NCBI GenBank assembly: GCA_050015675.1
Contig: JBEKAY010000015.1
Coordinates: forward strand, 7,121-71,120
Direction: 5' to 3'
DNA: 64,000 nt
Source: Fen-1298 sp050015675
GTDB lineage: Bacteria > Bacteroidota > Ignavibacteria > UBA10030
Part shown: positions 34,674 to 42,819 of the stretch, one piece after another
How positions within the stretch are numbered: position 1 is the stretch's first letter
Layout of the letters: each line of letters opens with the position of its first letter
Program-made: the position numbers and the translations under genes
Notes under the pieces: model-generated
Database searches by the model: none
What the model was told of the DNA's origin: nothing
What the model saw: only the letters and a program-made list of their open reading frames with translations

Positions 34674-34799
34674 ATGAAGAAACAAAACCTTGTCTCATGG
34701 TTAATAGAGCGAGACGCGTTTCCGGAGATTTTATTATTCTTTCTCTTCGTAGTCTTATCAACTTTGTTATTCTTTAATGATCTTCTTGGTTCATGTTGA
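34674..34799 (+). CDS. 41-residue membrane peptide
   Basis: A short gene with AAGGA 11 bases before the ATG. The product begins MKKQNLVSWLIERDAFPE and then has one long hydrophobic helix (ILLFFLFVVLSTLLFF) before a short end NDLLGSC. It is a single-pass small protein, unrecognised. The shared promoter element (site F) upstream is what makes it credible; the arrangement suggests it is induced together with the divergent old yellow enzyme. Confidence 0.6.
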   Translation: MKKQNLVSWLIERDAFPEILLFFLFVVLSTLLFFNDLLGSC

Positions 34800-35035
34800 T
34801 TCCGGTGATTGTGGAGAATGATTTAGAATAATTTCGGCATACCGTAATGCAGAAAAAATCTGAAGAAAAAATTAATAAATTTAAATTCTGTATTTCCGAG
34901 GAAGCGGAACATATCCCCTAGAAAGGTCAGTGCACTATATTTTATCCAAAAAGAAAGCCTTGCGATGGTGCATAACGAAATGTTAAAAACAACAAGCTGT
35001 TGTGAAATGCAATTTCCAAAGAGAGGTGTAACAAA
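34800..35035. other. Intergenic gap, nothing recognised
   Basis: These 236 AT-rich bp separate the membrane peptide from the small gene at 35036. I see no repeat or shared promoter box in it, but GAGAGG at the right end is the ribosome site of the next gene. Confidence 0.4.
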
Positions 35036-35242
35036 ATGATACAGAATGCGATTAACAAGATGGAAGAGAGGGTTCGCAAAGATGGATCTCTTTCAGAAGA
35101 AAGAAAAAGCGAGCTTTTAAGTTTGCTCACAACCATGAAGCCCGAAATGACGAAGTTGTACAAATCTCAAGAAGAATATGTAGGGAGTATGATCCGATCC
35201 AACAATAACAATGAGGTGAGTACATGGAAGAAAAACAAGTAG
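35036..35242 (+). CDS. Small acidic/helical protein, unknown
   Basis: 68 residues, starting 9 bases after GAGAGG. The sequence is helical and charged (INKMEERVRKDGSLSEERKSELL, then LLTTMKPEMTKLYKSQEE) with no membrane segment. The pattern recalls small DUF4404-like proteins but I cannot make a firm match. Its last 19 bases overlap the next gene, whose ribosome site (GAGGTG) lies inside it, suggesting coupled translation. Confidence 0.6.
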   Translation: MIQNAINKMEERVRKDGSLSEERKSELLSLLTTMKPEMTKLYKSQEEYVGSMIRSNNNNEVSTWKKNK

Positions 35243-35427
35243 TCGTAGGCGAATATGAAAACGAGATAGACGCTGAAATTGCAAAAAGACATCTCGAAGC
35301 ATCGGGCATTCCAGCATCTATAATCAAAGACGATGGCGGCGGAATGCTTCCTTCGCTGCAGAATACCGAAGGTGTTCAATTGGTAGTTAATGAAACTCAG
35401 AGTGAGAAAGCCAAGAAAATAATTTAG
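35224..35427 (+). CDS. DUF2007-type putative signal-transducing protein
   Basis: 67 residues. VVVGEYENEIDAEIAKRHLEASGIPASIIKDDGGG, then GVQLVVNETQSEKAKKII, matches DUF2007 (PF09413), a small ferredoxin-like fold once proposed to act in signalling (GlnB-like) but uncharacterised. The typical Phe/Tyr-rich start is VVGEY here. It starts inside the preceding gene with a good ribosome site. Confidence 0.8.
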   Translation: MEEKQVVVGEYENEIDAEIAKRHLEASGIPASIIKDDGGGMLPSLQNTEGVQLVVNETQSEKAKKII

Positions 35428-35502
35428 GAACATTCTTCTTAAACGTTTCAATGAAATGCACCAGATGTCCTAACCGAATCGCGAAATGAGGAATGTAATA
35501 AT

Positions 35503-37170
35503 ATGACAAATTCCGAAATCACAGTTGCTGAATACCTGCTAACTCGGTTAAAAGAGATCGGGGTAGATCATCTCTTTGGCGTGCCAGGAGATTTTGTCCT
35601 GGGTTTCTTCAATCAAGTATTGAAGAGCGACGTGAAGTACATTGGTACCTGCAATGAACTCAACGCTGCCTATGCCGCTGACGGCTATGCACGCATCCGG
35701 GGCATAGGTGCATTTTCCTCAACCTATGGTGTTGGAGAACTTAGTGCCATCAACGGTGTGGCGGGATCGTTCGCCGAAAGAGTACCGGTGGTGGCGATCA
35801 CTGGCTCACCTGCAACAATTCATTTCCGCACACGGCCGCTCTTGCATCACACCCTGGGCGATTATCAGATCCCTTTAAGGATGTATGAGAAAATCACCAT
35901 CGCATCAACCCAACTTGTTTCCGGCGAAACGGCACCAGCGGAGATCGACCGAGTATTATCGGCATGTCTTTCCCACCAGCAACCGGTTTACATCTGTCTC
36001 CCTTCGGATGTGGTGATGATGAAATGTACTCGACCGATCCCTTTTCTTTTCCCGACACATCCCCGAAGTGATCTAGATGCACTTGGGGAGGCGACCAAGG
36101 AGACGATGAGAATGCTGGAGAAATCTCAGAAACCGATTGTGATCGGCGACGTGGAATTAATACGTTTCAAACTGCAAACAGATTTTGCGCGTTTTCTCGA
36201 TAAAACGGGTTTTCCTTATGTCACCATGATGTTAGGGAAGACGCTTCTTTCAGAACACCACCCGCAATTCATCGGCCTCTTTGAAGGAGATCGGAGTCGC
36301 GACTATGTGCGAAATCGGGTCGAGTCTGCTGACTGTATTCTGAAACTTGGAGCACTGATGACGGATTTTAATACGGGTGGCTTCACAACGAATCTAGATG
36401 ATTCAAAGATGATCAGTGGCAACATCGGTTACGTGAAGATCAAGCATCATTACTATGAGAACGTGCATCTCCATGATTTTATACTTGGACTGACTGAAAA
36501 ACTTTCACGACGAGATCATGCAACTCTGGATATCCAATGTGCCCACGATGGCTGCGTGCACCGGCATTCGGTACCGTACCAACCTGATGCACCGAAACCG
36601 CTTACCATCAAACGTTTCTTCGATCGCATGAGTCATTTTATAAAAGACAATTCAATTGTTATTGCTGAAACAGGCGTATCTCTTTTCAGTGCCGCGGAAA
36701 TGCTTATGCCGGAAGGAGCGACTTTCATAGGGCAAACTTTTTATGGCTCGATCGGCTATACAGTTGGAGCAACTCTGGGTGCAGGCATGGCGGCGCAGGA
36801 TCGGTGTGTCGTACTGTTTGTAGGGGATGGTTCTTTTCAAGTGACTTGCCAGGATCTTTCGACGATGATCCGGAACCATCTCAAACCCGTCGTCTTTCTC
36901 ATTAATAATGACGGGTATACGATCGAGCGTGTGATCGTTGATCGTCCCTACAACGATCTCCAACCTTGGCACTATCACAAGTTCGTAGAGGTATTCGGAG
37001 GAGGGCTGGGTCTTGATGTCCGCACAGAAGGGGAACTCGAAGATGCGCTCAATAAGGCAGCTACAACGGACGACCTTGTCTTTATCGAAATACACACCGG
37101 GCGATTGGACTGTCCCGAATCACTTCGTAGTGCAGGTCGGTCTATGGCAAAGACAAATCAACTCGACTAA
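35503..37170 (+). CDS. TPP-dependent 2-oxo acid decarboxylase (pyruvate/indolepyruvate decarboxylase family)
   Basis: 555 residues, full family length. The TPP-activating Glu is E52 in CNELNAAYAADGYAR. The catalytic His pair of pyruvate decarboxylases is H115-H116 in LLHHTLGD. The TPP/Mg site is GDGSFQ (441-446) to NND (468-470), followed by GYTIE with E475 where pyruvate decarboxylase has its second catalytic Glu. The enzyme should decarboxylate pyruvate, phenylpyruvate or indolepyruvate to the aldehyde; the exact substrate is not readable. The alcohol dehydrogenase at 2700 could reduce such an aldehyde, but the two are not in an operon. Confidence 0.9.
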   Translation: MTNSEITVAEYLLTRLKEIGVDHLFGVPGDFVLGFFNQVLKSDVKYIGTCNELNAAYAADGYARIRGIGAFSSTYGVGELSAINGVAGSFAERVPVVAITGSPATIHFRTRPLLHHTLGDYQIPLRMYEKITIASTQLVSGETAPAEIDRVLSACLSHQQPVYICLPSDVVMMKCTRPIPFLFPTHPRSDLDALGEATKETMRMLEKSQKPIVIGDVELIRFKLQTDFARFLDKTGFPYVTMMLGKTLLSEHHPQFIGLFEGDRSRDYVRNRVESADCILKLGALMTDFNTGGFTTNLDDSKMISGNIGYVKIKHHYYENVHLHDFILGLTEKLSRRDHATLDIQCAHDGCVHRHSVPYQPDAPKPLTIKRFFDRMSHFIKDNSIVIAETGVSLFSAAEMLMPEGATFIGQTFYGSIGYTVGATLGAGMAAQDRCVVLFVGDGSFQVTCQDLSTMIRNHLKPVVFLINNDGYTIERVIVDRPYNDLQPWHYHKFVEVFGGGLGLDVRTEGELEDALNKAATTDDLVFIEIHTGRLDCPESLRSAGRSMAKTNQLD

Positions 37171-37299
37171 TGCGAGACGGAACTCAACGCAGCAACGAGT
37201 GGATGTTCTCTTTATAAGAATAGTCATCACAGGATATATTGTTACAGCGGAAACAACAAATACATTTTCTTACAAGAGGTCGAAATACATAACTAGTTA

Positions 37300-37395
37300 G
37301 TTATGTCAGTCCCGCAAAGCGGGATTCCTGACACTCAACAGTATCGGTCGGGACGTAAGTACTGACCACACTAAACTGAGACACTGCCTGCCATT
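37300..37395. repeat. Short palindromes upstream of the phosphoesterase-like gene
   Basis: ATGTCAGTCCCGC and GCGGGATTCCTGACA pair with one mismatch-rich loop edge at about 37304-37334, followed by a weak second pair CAGTGTC/GACACTG. It resembles the GTCATTCCCG type of dispersed palindrome elsewhere in the window, and it may end the decarboxylase transcript. Confidence 0.4.
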
Positions 37396-37460
37396 TGACA
37401 GTGTCGTTTGACAATATCAAGGGCGACACAAAACCCAAAATTAAAACAGGAGGTAGTAGA

Positions 37461-38714
37461 ATGAAATCGAATGCAATGTATCCCTTGGCGTTTGTGGTAA
37501 TTGCAGTCGCAATGTTCGTCGCCAGCACATCGGTGGCAACATCCCAGACCGTGCAAATGAACAACCCATCCGGGCCGGTCCCAGTCAATCCTGGCGCCCT
37601 CAGTGCGACAACGACTATCCTTAATCCTGGCGTGATTAGCTGGGTCCACTTCGGTGACTTGAATATCACCACGGGTGATCAGCAGAACTACGCCGACTTC
37701 AAGAATTTCATCCATAACACCAATCAGTATCTCAAGAACGGTGTGAATTTCGCGCTGCTGCCAGGCGACAACGCGTATGATCACACCGAGATTGCGTACC
37801 AGCTCATCAAGCATGCAACGGATGAATTGCAAGTACCGTTGTATGCCATTCCGGGCGAGCGCGATCACAAGGGCGGGACCGCTCTCTACAACCAATATTT
37901 GGAGCCAGTGAACTATCAGAGCTTCACGGCGGATAAGTACCACTTCGTGTTTCTGGACGTGATGAGTGGAATCAGTGATGCTCAGAACTCATGGCTGACC
38001 AACGATCTGGATAGAGCAGCGAAGGCCGGTCTCAAAAGTGTGATCTTTATGCACTCCTATGCCCAGACATCGGAATTGCAGGATGTGATCCAGCGTGACA
38101 ATGTGATCATGGTTGATGCAGGACACACGCACTATAACGATATTGCTAACGATGGAAATACGATCTATGCCGCCACGCGCTCAACCGGTGAGGTGAGCGA
38201 AGGGCCTGTAGGGTACTCGATCATCAACCTTGATAACGGTGTGGTCAGTTGGAAGTTCAAGACGATGGGGAGTTGGCCGTTTGTGATGATAACCTCACCA
38301 GCGGATAAAATGCTCATGATCGGTGGTTCACAAATCGTCAAGGATACGGTAGACATTCGCATCAAAGTTTGGGATGATAAGGGCGTTGCTTCGGCAACCA
38401 TGCAGATCGACGGCGGACTGGCAGTGCCGCTGGATCGCATCGGCGAGACACAAATGTGGAGCGCGCGCTTTGACGCGACGAAAGTTTCCGACGGTGACCA
38501 CAGAATCAGTGTGACTGTGACTGGCGCGGGCGGCAACACGGACCAAGACGTGGTTACCGTAACGGTCAATCAGTCGGGTAGCGTCCAGCAAGTGAAGCGG
38601 CCTTTCGGCCCGGAGGGTAACTCTGTCGGCTCTTATACCGAAAAAGGATTGCTCGGCACTCACACTACAAAGTCGGGGTTACCTGATAAGGTTGGCAAGA
38701 GTGGAAAGCACTGA
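37461..38714 (+). CDS. Exported metallophosphoesterase-like protein
   Basis: 417 residues from the ATG at 37461, preceded by AGGAGG. A signal peptide ends near VATSQT. The calcineurin-type fold is recognisable in HFGDLNITTGD, FALLPGDNAYD, AIPGERDHKGG, VIFMHSY and VDAGHTHYND. Compared with the canonical DxH, GDxx, GNHD, H and GHxH ligands, DxH is DLN and GNHD is GERD, so two or three metal ligands are changed. A C-terminal Ig-like domain (about residues 270-370) and a Gly/Lys-rich tail follow. The gene is visibly more GC-rich than its neighbours, which suggests transfer. Activity is uncertain. Confidence 0.75.
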   Translation: MKSNAMYPLAFVVIAVAMFVASTSVATSQTVQMNNPSGPVPVNPGALSATTTILNPGVISWVHFGDLNITTGDQQNYADFKNFIHNTNQYLKNGVNFALLPGDNAYDHTEIAYQLIKHATDELQVPLYAIPGERDHKGGTALYNQYLEPVNYQSFTADKYHFVFLDVMSGISDAQNSWLTNDLDRAAKAGLKSVIFMHSYAQTSELQDVIQRDNVIMVDAGHTHYNDIANDGNTIYAATRSTGEVSEGPVGYSIINLDNGVVSWKFKTMGSWPFVMITSPADKMLMIGGSQIVKDTVDIRIKVWDDKGVASATMQIDGGLAVPLDRIGETQMWSARFDATKVSDGDHRISVTVTGAGGNTDQDVVTVTVNQSGSVQQVKRPFGPEGNSVGSYTEKGLLGTHTTKSGLPDKVGKSGKH

Positions 38715-38927
38715 GACAAAGGTTGCAAAGGTAAGCCTGGCAAAGTGAATGAGTCGATAACTGTAATAGTGTAAAATGCCGCTATGCGATAGTCTCATGC
38801 TTTGTCATCAACGATACCTTTAAGGGTCGCGATGATGAAATGGCACGTTGGTGAATGATGGCGGTGCCGAAAAGAATGAATTTATTGAGCAAGAAATTAC
38901 ATTAGAGTATTCAAGGAAAATGACGAT

Positions 38928-40403
38928 ATGATGAATACAGATGACAGACAACACCGTTCCATCCTGCAAAGAATTGCACGTAGGGTGATGATGGAAAGAG
39001 GACTCCTTCCAGATTTTTCTGTCCAGGCCATTGCCGAGCTTAACGGAATTCATGAGGCTGCCACAGATGTCGAAGAATCGACACGTGATTTGAGGAATCT
39101 TGCATGGTGCTCCATCGATAACGATGATTCGCGCGATCTGGATCAGCTTACTGTTGCCGCACCTATGCCTGCGGGAGCCGTAAAGATCCTTGTCGCCATT
39201 GCTGATGTCGAAGCTATTGTCAAGATGCCGTCGGCACTTGACGATCATGCGAAGCACAATACTACTTCGGTCTATACGGCTGCGGAAATATTTCCGATGC
39301 TTCCTGAGAAACTTTCGACCGATCTCACATCTCTCAACTTTGAATCAGACCGCCTCGCTTTCGTCGTCGAAATGGTTATTACTGGAGATGGGTCGCTTCA
39401 AAGTTCAGATATTTATCGGGCAACGGTTCGAAATCATGCAAAGCTTGCCTACAACAGCGTTGCCGCTTGGCTGGACGGAAATGGGCCTATGCCAAAAGAA
39501 ATTAGCACAGTCAACGGTCTCAACGAAAATATCCGGCTCCAGGATCGCACTGCTCGAAAACTGAAATCCCTCCGGCACGAACATGGTGCGCTTGATCTGG
39601 AAACAATAGAAGCTCGCCCCGTATTTGACGGAGATGAGATCAAGGACTTAGAAGCTGATCGAAGGAACTGTGCCAAAGATATCATTGAGGACTTTATGAT
39701 TACCGCAAACGGTGTGACGGCACGATACCTCGCAGCAAAAAAATTACCGTCGCTGCGGCGCGTTGTTCGGACACCAAAACGATGGGAAAGAATTGTCGAG
39801 CTTGCACTTGAACATGGTTTTTCACTTCCTGCAGAACCAGATTCAAAAGCGCTGGATAAATTCTTGATATCGGCAAAATCGGCTGATCCTGTCCGCTTTC
39901 CTGATCTTTCTCTCAGTATCATCAAGCTTTTGGGTGCCGGCGAATATGTTGTCGAACTTCCGGGAGGGAGTTCTGAAGGACATTTCGGTCTTGCCGTGAA
40001 AGATTATGCCCACTCGACAGCACCGAATCGCCGGTATCCCGATTTGATCACCCAGCGGTTACTGAAAGCAGCGATGGCGGAAGGTTCCATACCATATACA
40101 ACCGATGAATTGGAGGTGCTCGCAAAACACTGTACCGAAATGGAGGATGCAGCAAAAAAGGTTGAACGGCAGGTTGGAAAATCCGCAGCGGCTATGGTAT
40201 TGGAATCAAGGATAAGTCAATGGTTCGATGCTATCGTCACCGGTGCATCTGCAAAAGGGACGTGGGTCCGTCTTTTGCATCCGCCTGTTGAAGGAAGACT
40301 GGTGAGTAATTTTGAAGGCTTGGATGTTGGACACAGAATCCGTGTTCAATTAATGCACACGGATGTAGAGCGGGGATATATTGATTTTAAGAAAGTAGAA
40401 TAA
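38928..40403 (+). CDS. RNB-domain exoribonuclease (RNase II/R family)
   Basis: 491 residues. The RNB catalytic domain is clear: SIDNDDSRDLDQ (metal-binding Asp cluster), ADVEAIVKMPSALDDHAKHNTTSVYTA, FPMLPEKLSTDLTSLN, EDFMITAN and the RNA-clamp motif KDYAHSTAPNRRYPDLITQRLL. The C-terminus (about 415-490) looks like an S1-type OB fold. N-terminal cold-shock domains are lacking, so the protein is shorter than E. coli RNase R or II. It should degrade RNA 3' to 5'. Similar short RNB proteins occur in other bacteria. The gene is convergent with nothing near and follows the phosphoesterase-like gene by about 210 bp. Confidence 0.9.
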   Translation: MMNTDDRQHRSILQRIARRVMMERGLLPDFSVQAIAELNGIHEAATDVEESTRDLRNLAWCSIDNDDSRDLDQLTVAAPMPAGAVKILVAIADVEAIVKMPSALDDHAKHNTTSVYTAAEIFPMLPEKLSTDLTSLNFESDRLAFVVEMVITGDGSLQSSDIYRATVRNHAKLAYNSVAAWLDGNGPMPKEISTVNGLNENIRLQDRTARKLKSLRHEHGALDLETIEARPVFDGDEIKDLEADRRNCAKDIIEDFMITANGVTARYLAAKKLPSLRRVVRTPKRWERIVELALEHGFSLPAEPDSKALDKFLISAKSADPVRFPDLSLSIIKLLGAGEYVVELPGGSSEGHFGLAVKDYAHSTAPNRRYPDLITQRLLKAAMAEGSIPYTTDELEVLAKHCTEMEDAAKKVERQVGKSAAAMVLESRISQWFDAIVTGASAKGTWVRLLHPPVEGRLVSNFEGLDVGHRIRVQLMHTDVERGYIDFKKVE

Positions 40404-40448
40404 GAAGTAAAGTTCACAACTAACAAACCAAATCAGAAAGGATTTACC

Positions 40449-40985
40449 ATGAAGACAAGACACATATTTCTCTCGATAGTCCTGGCAGTCGCTTTGACAC
40501 TGCCAACGTTCGGACAGAGCACTCACGACGATAAGACCAAGACCGATATGAAGCATCATCACATGATGAGCATGATGGGCAAACCGACAGCCGATGCGAC
40601 AGTCGAAGGGCTTCATATGAAGGTATGGCTCATGACGCAGAAACATCACAAAAAGATGATGAAGGAAATGAAACATGACGGTATGGGAATGAAAGACGAC
40701 AGCATGAAAATGGACAAGGCAACGAAGGAAGCGATGATGGCAGGCACGCATCACATTATGCTTCACGTTACAGATGCTGCAAGCGGGAAGGAAGTCTCTG
40801 ACGCCAGCGTCAAGGTCTTGATTTTGTCTCCATCAAAAAAGAACTCTTCGGTTGAACTCATGCCAATAATGAACCATTTTGGAGACGGTCTCACTCTCTC
40901 CGAAAAGGGAGAATATCAGTTTACAGTCATCGTCAAAGTTGATGGAGTTCCGAAATCGACACAGTTCAAATACACGGCGAAGTAG
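40449..40985 (+). CDS. Exported Met/His-rich protein
   Basis: 178 residues. A signal peptide (MKTRHIFLSIVLAVALTL) ends near TFGQ. Residues about 30-95 are packed with Met, His and Lys: MKHHHMMSMMGK, KHHKKMMKEMKHDGMGMK. The C-terminal half (TGTHHIMLHVTDAASGKEVSDASVKVLILSPS, then EKGEYQFTVIVKVDG) resembles a FixH/YtkA-like Ig domain. Met/His-rich segments of this kind bind copper or silver in the periplasm, so a metal-binding role is plausible but unproven. It lies 45 bp after the nuclease gene in the same direction. Confidence 0.7.
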   Translation: MKTRHIFLSIVLAVALTLPTFGQSTHDDKTKTDMKHHHMMSMMGKPTADATVEGLHMKVWLMTQKHHKKMMKEMKHDGMGMKDDSMKMDKATKEAMMAGTHHIMLHVTDAASGKEVSDASVKVLILSPSKKNSSVELMPIMNHFGDGLTLSEKGEYQFTVIVKVDGVPKSTQFKYTAK

Positions 40986-41097
40986 ATAGTGTTCGATAGG
41001 TTGAGTGCAAAAGATTTTCAAGGAAAGCAGCAAGGAGAAAAATTGATGATCGATTGATAATTCGACCATCCGATGTCAATGTATCGATATCCACAAA

Positions 41098-41158
41098 GGA
41101 TTAACTACTCTTTCATCCCTTTGGCTGATTGTTGGGTTCTACAGTTATTTGTATAATG
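41098..41158 (+). promoter_or_regulatory. Shared stress-type promoter element, site E (exported protein)
   Basis: On the plus strand the 33-bp box (41098-41130) is identical to site A, 37 kb away on the other strand. After 19 bp comes TGTATAATG (41150-41158), whose TATAAT is a perfect sigma70 -10. The -35 position reads TTGTTG. The gene at 41192 begins 33 bp after the box-proximal end of the -10 region. Confidence 0.75.
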
Positions 41159-41191
41159 TGAAGCAATCATGATGATCGCCATCGAGACGAC

Positions 41192-42403
41192 ATGTTGAAA
41201 TCAAAATTCATTAAATGTATTCTGCTGTGTGTTATCGGAATACTCTGCGCCCATGCACAGCAGAAAACTTCAGTACTCATTCAGTCTACGGACGAGGATG
41301 AAAGGATCGATATCTCCGTCGACAAGTCGATCTACTTTCCGGGTGATACGGTTCTTTTAATCATTCAACGAAATGATAATACGGCGACAGCGGGAATCAT
41401 TACTCCGATACTGCTTATCGAAGGAACAACGTTCAAATCAATTGGACGGCTTAGATACGTTACTGTCATTCCTAAAACTATAACACCGGGAATATTTCCC
41501 ATCGGGCTGAGAGTAACGGATCCCGCAGGCCGGCGATTTCGGTACGTAACGGATTGTGTTGTAACGGTGGAAGAACATCAAGACGTTGAACAACTCAGTA
41601 GATACGTCAGCGTTATTCCCGAATCCGGCAGCAATAATATCCGGAAGGCAGTTACACTGGATCGCGAGCAAGTTCGAAATCTCATGGTGCGGTTTCAACG
41701 CGATAGTATTCGGCTTGGCATGGGACCTCAGTTTATTAGAATAACAACAACGATACTGTTGCGAGACGACATAGCGGCTCCATCGTACGAACGACGAGTA
41801 GTAACATATCGAAGTCATGGCGATCCCTACAAAGATCGCGCAATGTTCATTCAGTATCGCGCCGCCTACGGTACGTTCGCCAATATCCGTCCGGAAGAAC
41901 TTGAAAGAGTGTTGGTACCGGTAGATTCACTGCCTGACTGGGCAATTCTTGGCATCCATATCGAACCCGATTACACGATTAAAATCGGCGCAGTGGATCG
42001 TTCCAACAGTATGACACAATACTTTCGGGTGAGAGGTTCAATAATCGAAGCAGGATTCTCACTCGCCATCCCCAAGGTGTTGTACGATACACGAGCCGAC
42101 GATTCGATTCAATATGGAAATTACAGCGCGATGGTACGGTTCTATTATATTAATCCAGGATCAGGAAATCGATTTCCTGTCAGCATGGGGATAGGAATTT
42201 TTGGCATAAATTCACCAGTTGATATTGGAATCCGTCGAGGCGGTTTTGCTTTGTCGATGTTTCTGGATTTGGCGGAGATGGTACGAATAGTCAATATCGG
42301 TTTTACAAAAAAAATAAATATTGGTCTGGAATTGGACCCGTTTTTACCCATCAAAAATAAAGGACGATTGTTATTTGTCGCGCAAGCAGGTTTTTCGTTT
42401 TGA
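41192..42403 (+). CDS. Exported protein with N-terminal Ig-like domain, unknown
   Basis: 403 residues. The signal peptide ends near AHAQ. The first about 100 residues (IDISVDKSIYFPGDTVLLIIQR, ILLIEGTTFKSIGR, GIFPIGLRVTDPAGRRFRYVTDCVVTV) look like the MG2-type Ig domain of bacterial alpha-2-macroglobulins. The rest is beta-rich with FRVRGSIIEAGFSLAIP and a C-terminal stretch of alternating aromatic and hydrophobic residues ending FVAQAGFSF, as in outer-membrane barrels. No family is recognised. The shared promoter (site E) lies immediately upstream. Confidence 0.65.
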   Translation: MLKSKFIKCILLCVIGILCAHAQQKTSVLIQSTDEDERIDISVDKSIYFPGDTVLLIIQRNDNTATAGIITPILLIEGTTFKSIGRLRYVTVIPKTITPGIFPIGLRVTDPAGRRFRYVTDCVVTVEEHQDVEQLSRYVSVIPESGSNNIRKAVTLDREQVRNLMVRFQRDSIRLGMGPQFIRITTTILLRDDIAAPSYERRVVTYRSHGDPYKDRAMFIQYRAAYGTFANIRPEELERVLVPVDSLPDWAILGIHIEPDYTIKIGAVDRSNSMTQYFRVRGSIIEAGFSLAIPKVLYDTRADDSIQYGNYSAMVRFYYINPGSGNRFPVSMGIGIFGINSPVDIGIRRGGFALSMFLDLAEMVRIVNIGFTKKINIGLELDPFLPIKNKGRLLFVAQAGFSF

Positions 42404-42819
42404 CGGCTTAACACTCGCATCAAAAGCGTGACAACAACGAGACTATTGCATGATCTACATTAAAAATGACAATTGGTAACCATCACATTCGCATATTTTC
42501 TGTGATAATAACCAAAAAGCGGATAACTCATCAACTACTACAATCCTGCATTGATCTTACGCTTGTATTATTATTACAATCTTCGATTTGTTATTGGCTC
42601 CTTTACGAAGCCACTATCCGATAAAAGGATAGCTACTCAGCATTTATTTAGTAAAAAGAAAAATAATTTCCTCTTCTATTAGGAGAGGGTTAGGGTGAGG
42701 TCAATGGAATAGAATGACCCCGCCCTTGTCCTCCCTAAAAAGGGGAGGAAATTTTATAAGAAGTCCGATATGTAAAAAAACTAAAAGAGGACGCTGAACA
42801 GCTATAGCAATCTTTATGA
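42404..42819. other. Intergenic stretch with one repeat
   Basis: These 416 bp hold no credible gene. The right half contains the first copy of the CCTCACCC-type repeat. Convergent transcripts from both sides end here (41192 gene plus, M48 gene minus), so it should contain terminators, but I can point only to the repeat hairpins. Confidence 0.45.
42612..42760 (-). repeat. CCTCACCC-type dispersed repeat, copy 1
   Basis: On the minus strand it reads TTTCCTCCCC, AGGGAGGAC, GGGGTCATT, then TTGACCTCACCCTAACCCTC, TCCTAATAGAAGAGGAAA and finally GCTGAGTAGCTATCC. The same order of blocks occurs on the plus strand at 59229-59395. Several short inverted repeats lie inside. Such CCTCACCCTAACCC elements are widespread in bacterial genomes as non-coding dispersed repeats. 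Confidence 0.6.

Noticed and set aside
3805..41158. The 33-bp box as a riboswitch or RNA hairpin
   Set aside because: A fold AAAGGAT/ATCCTTT is possible, but in all six sites the -10-like box lies downstream of it at a fixed distance, so the box would be outside the transcript.
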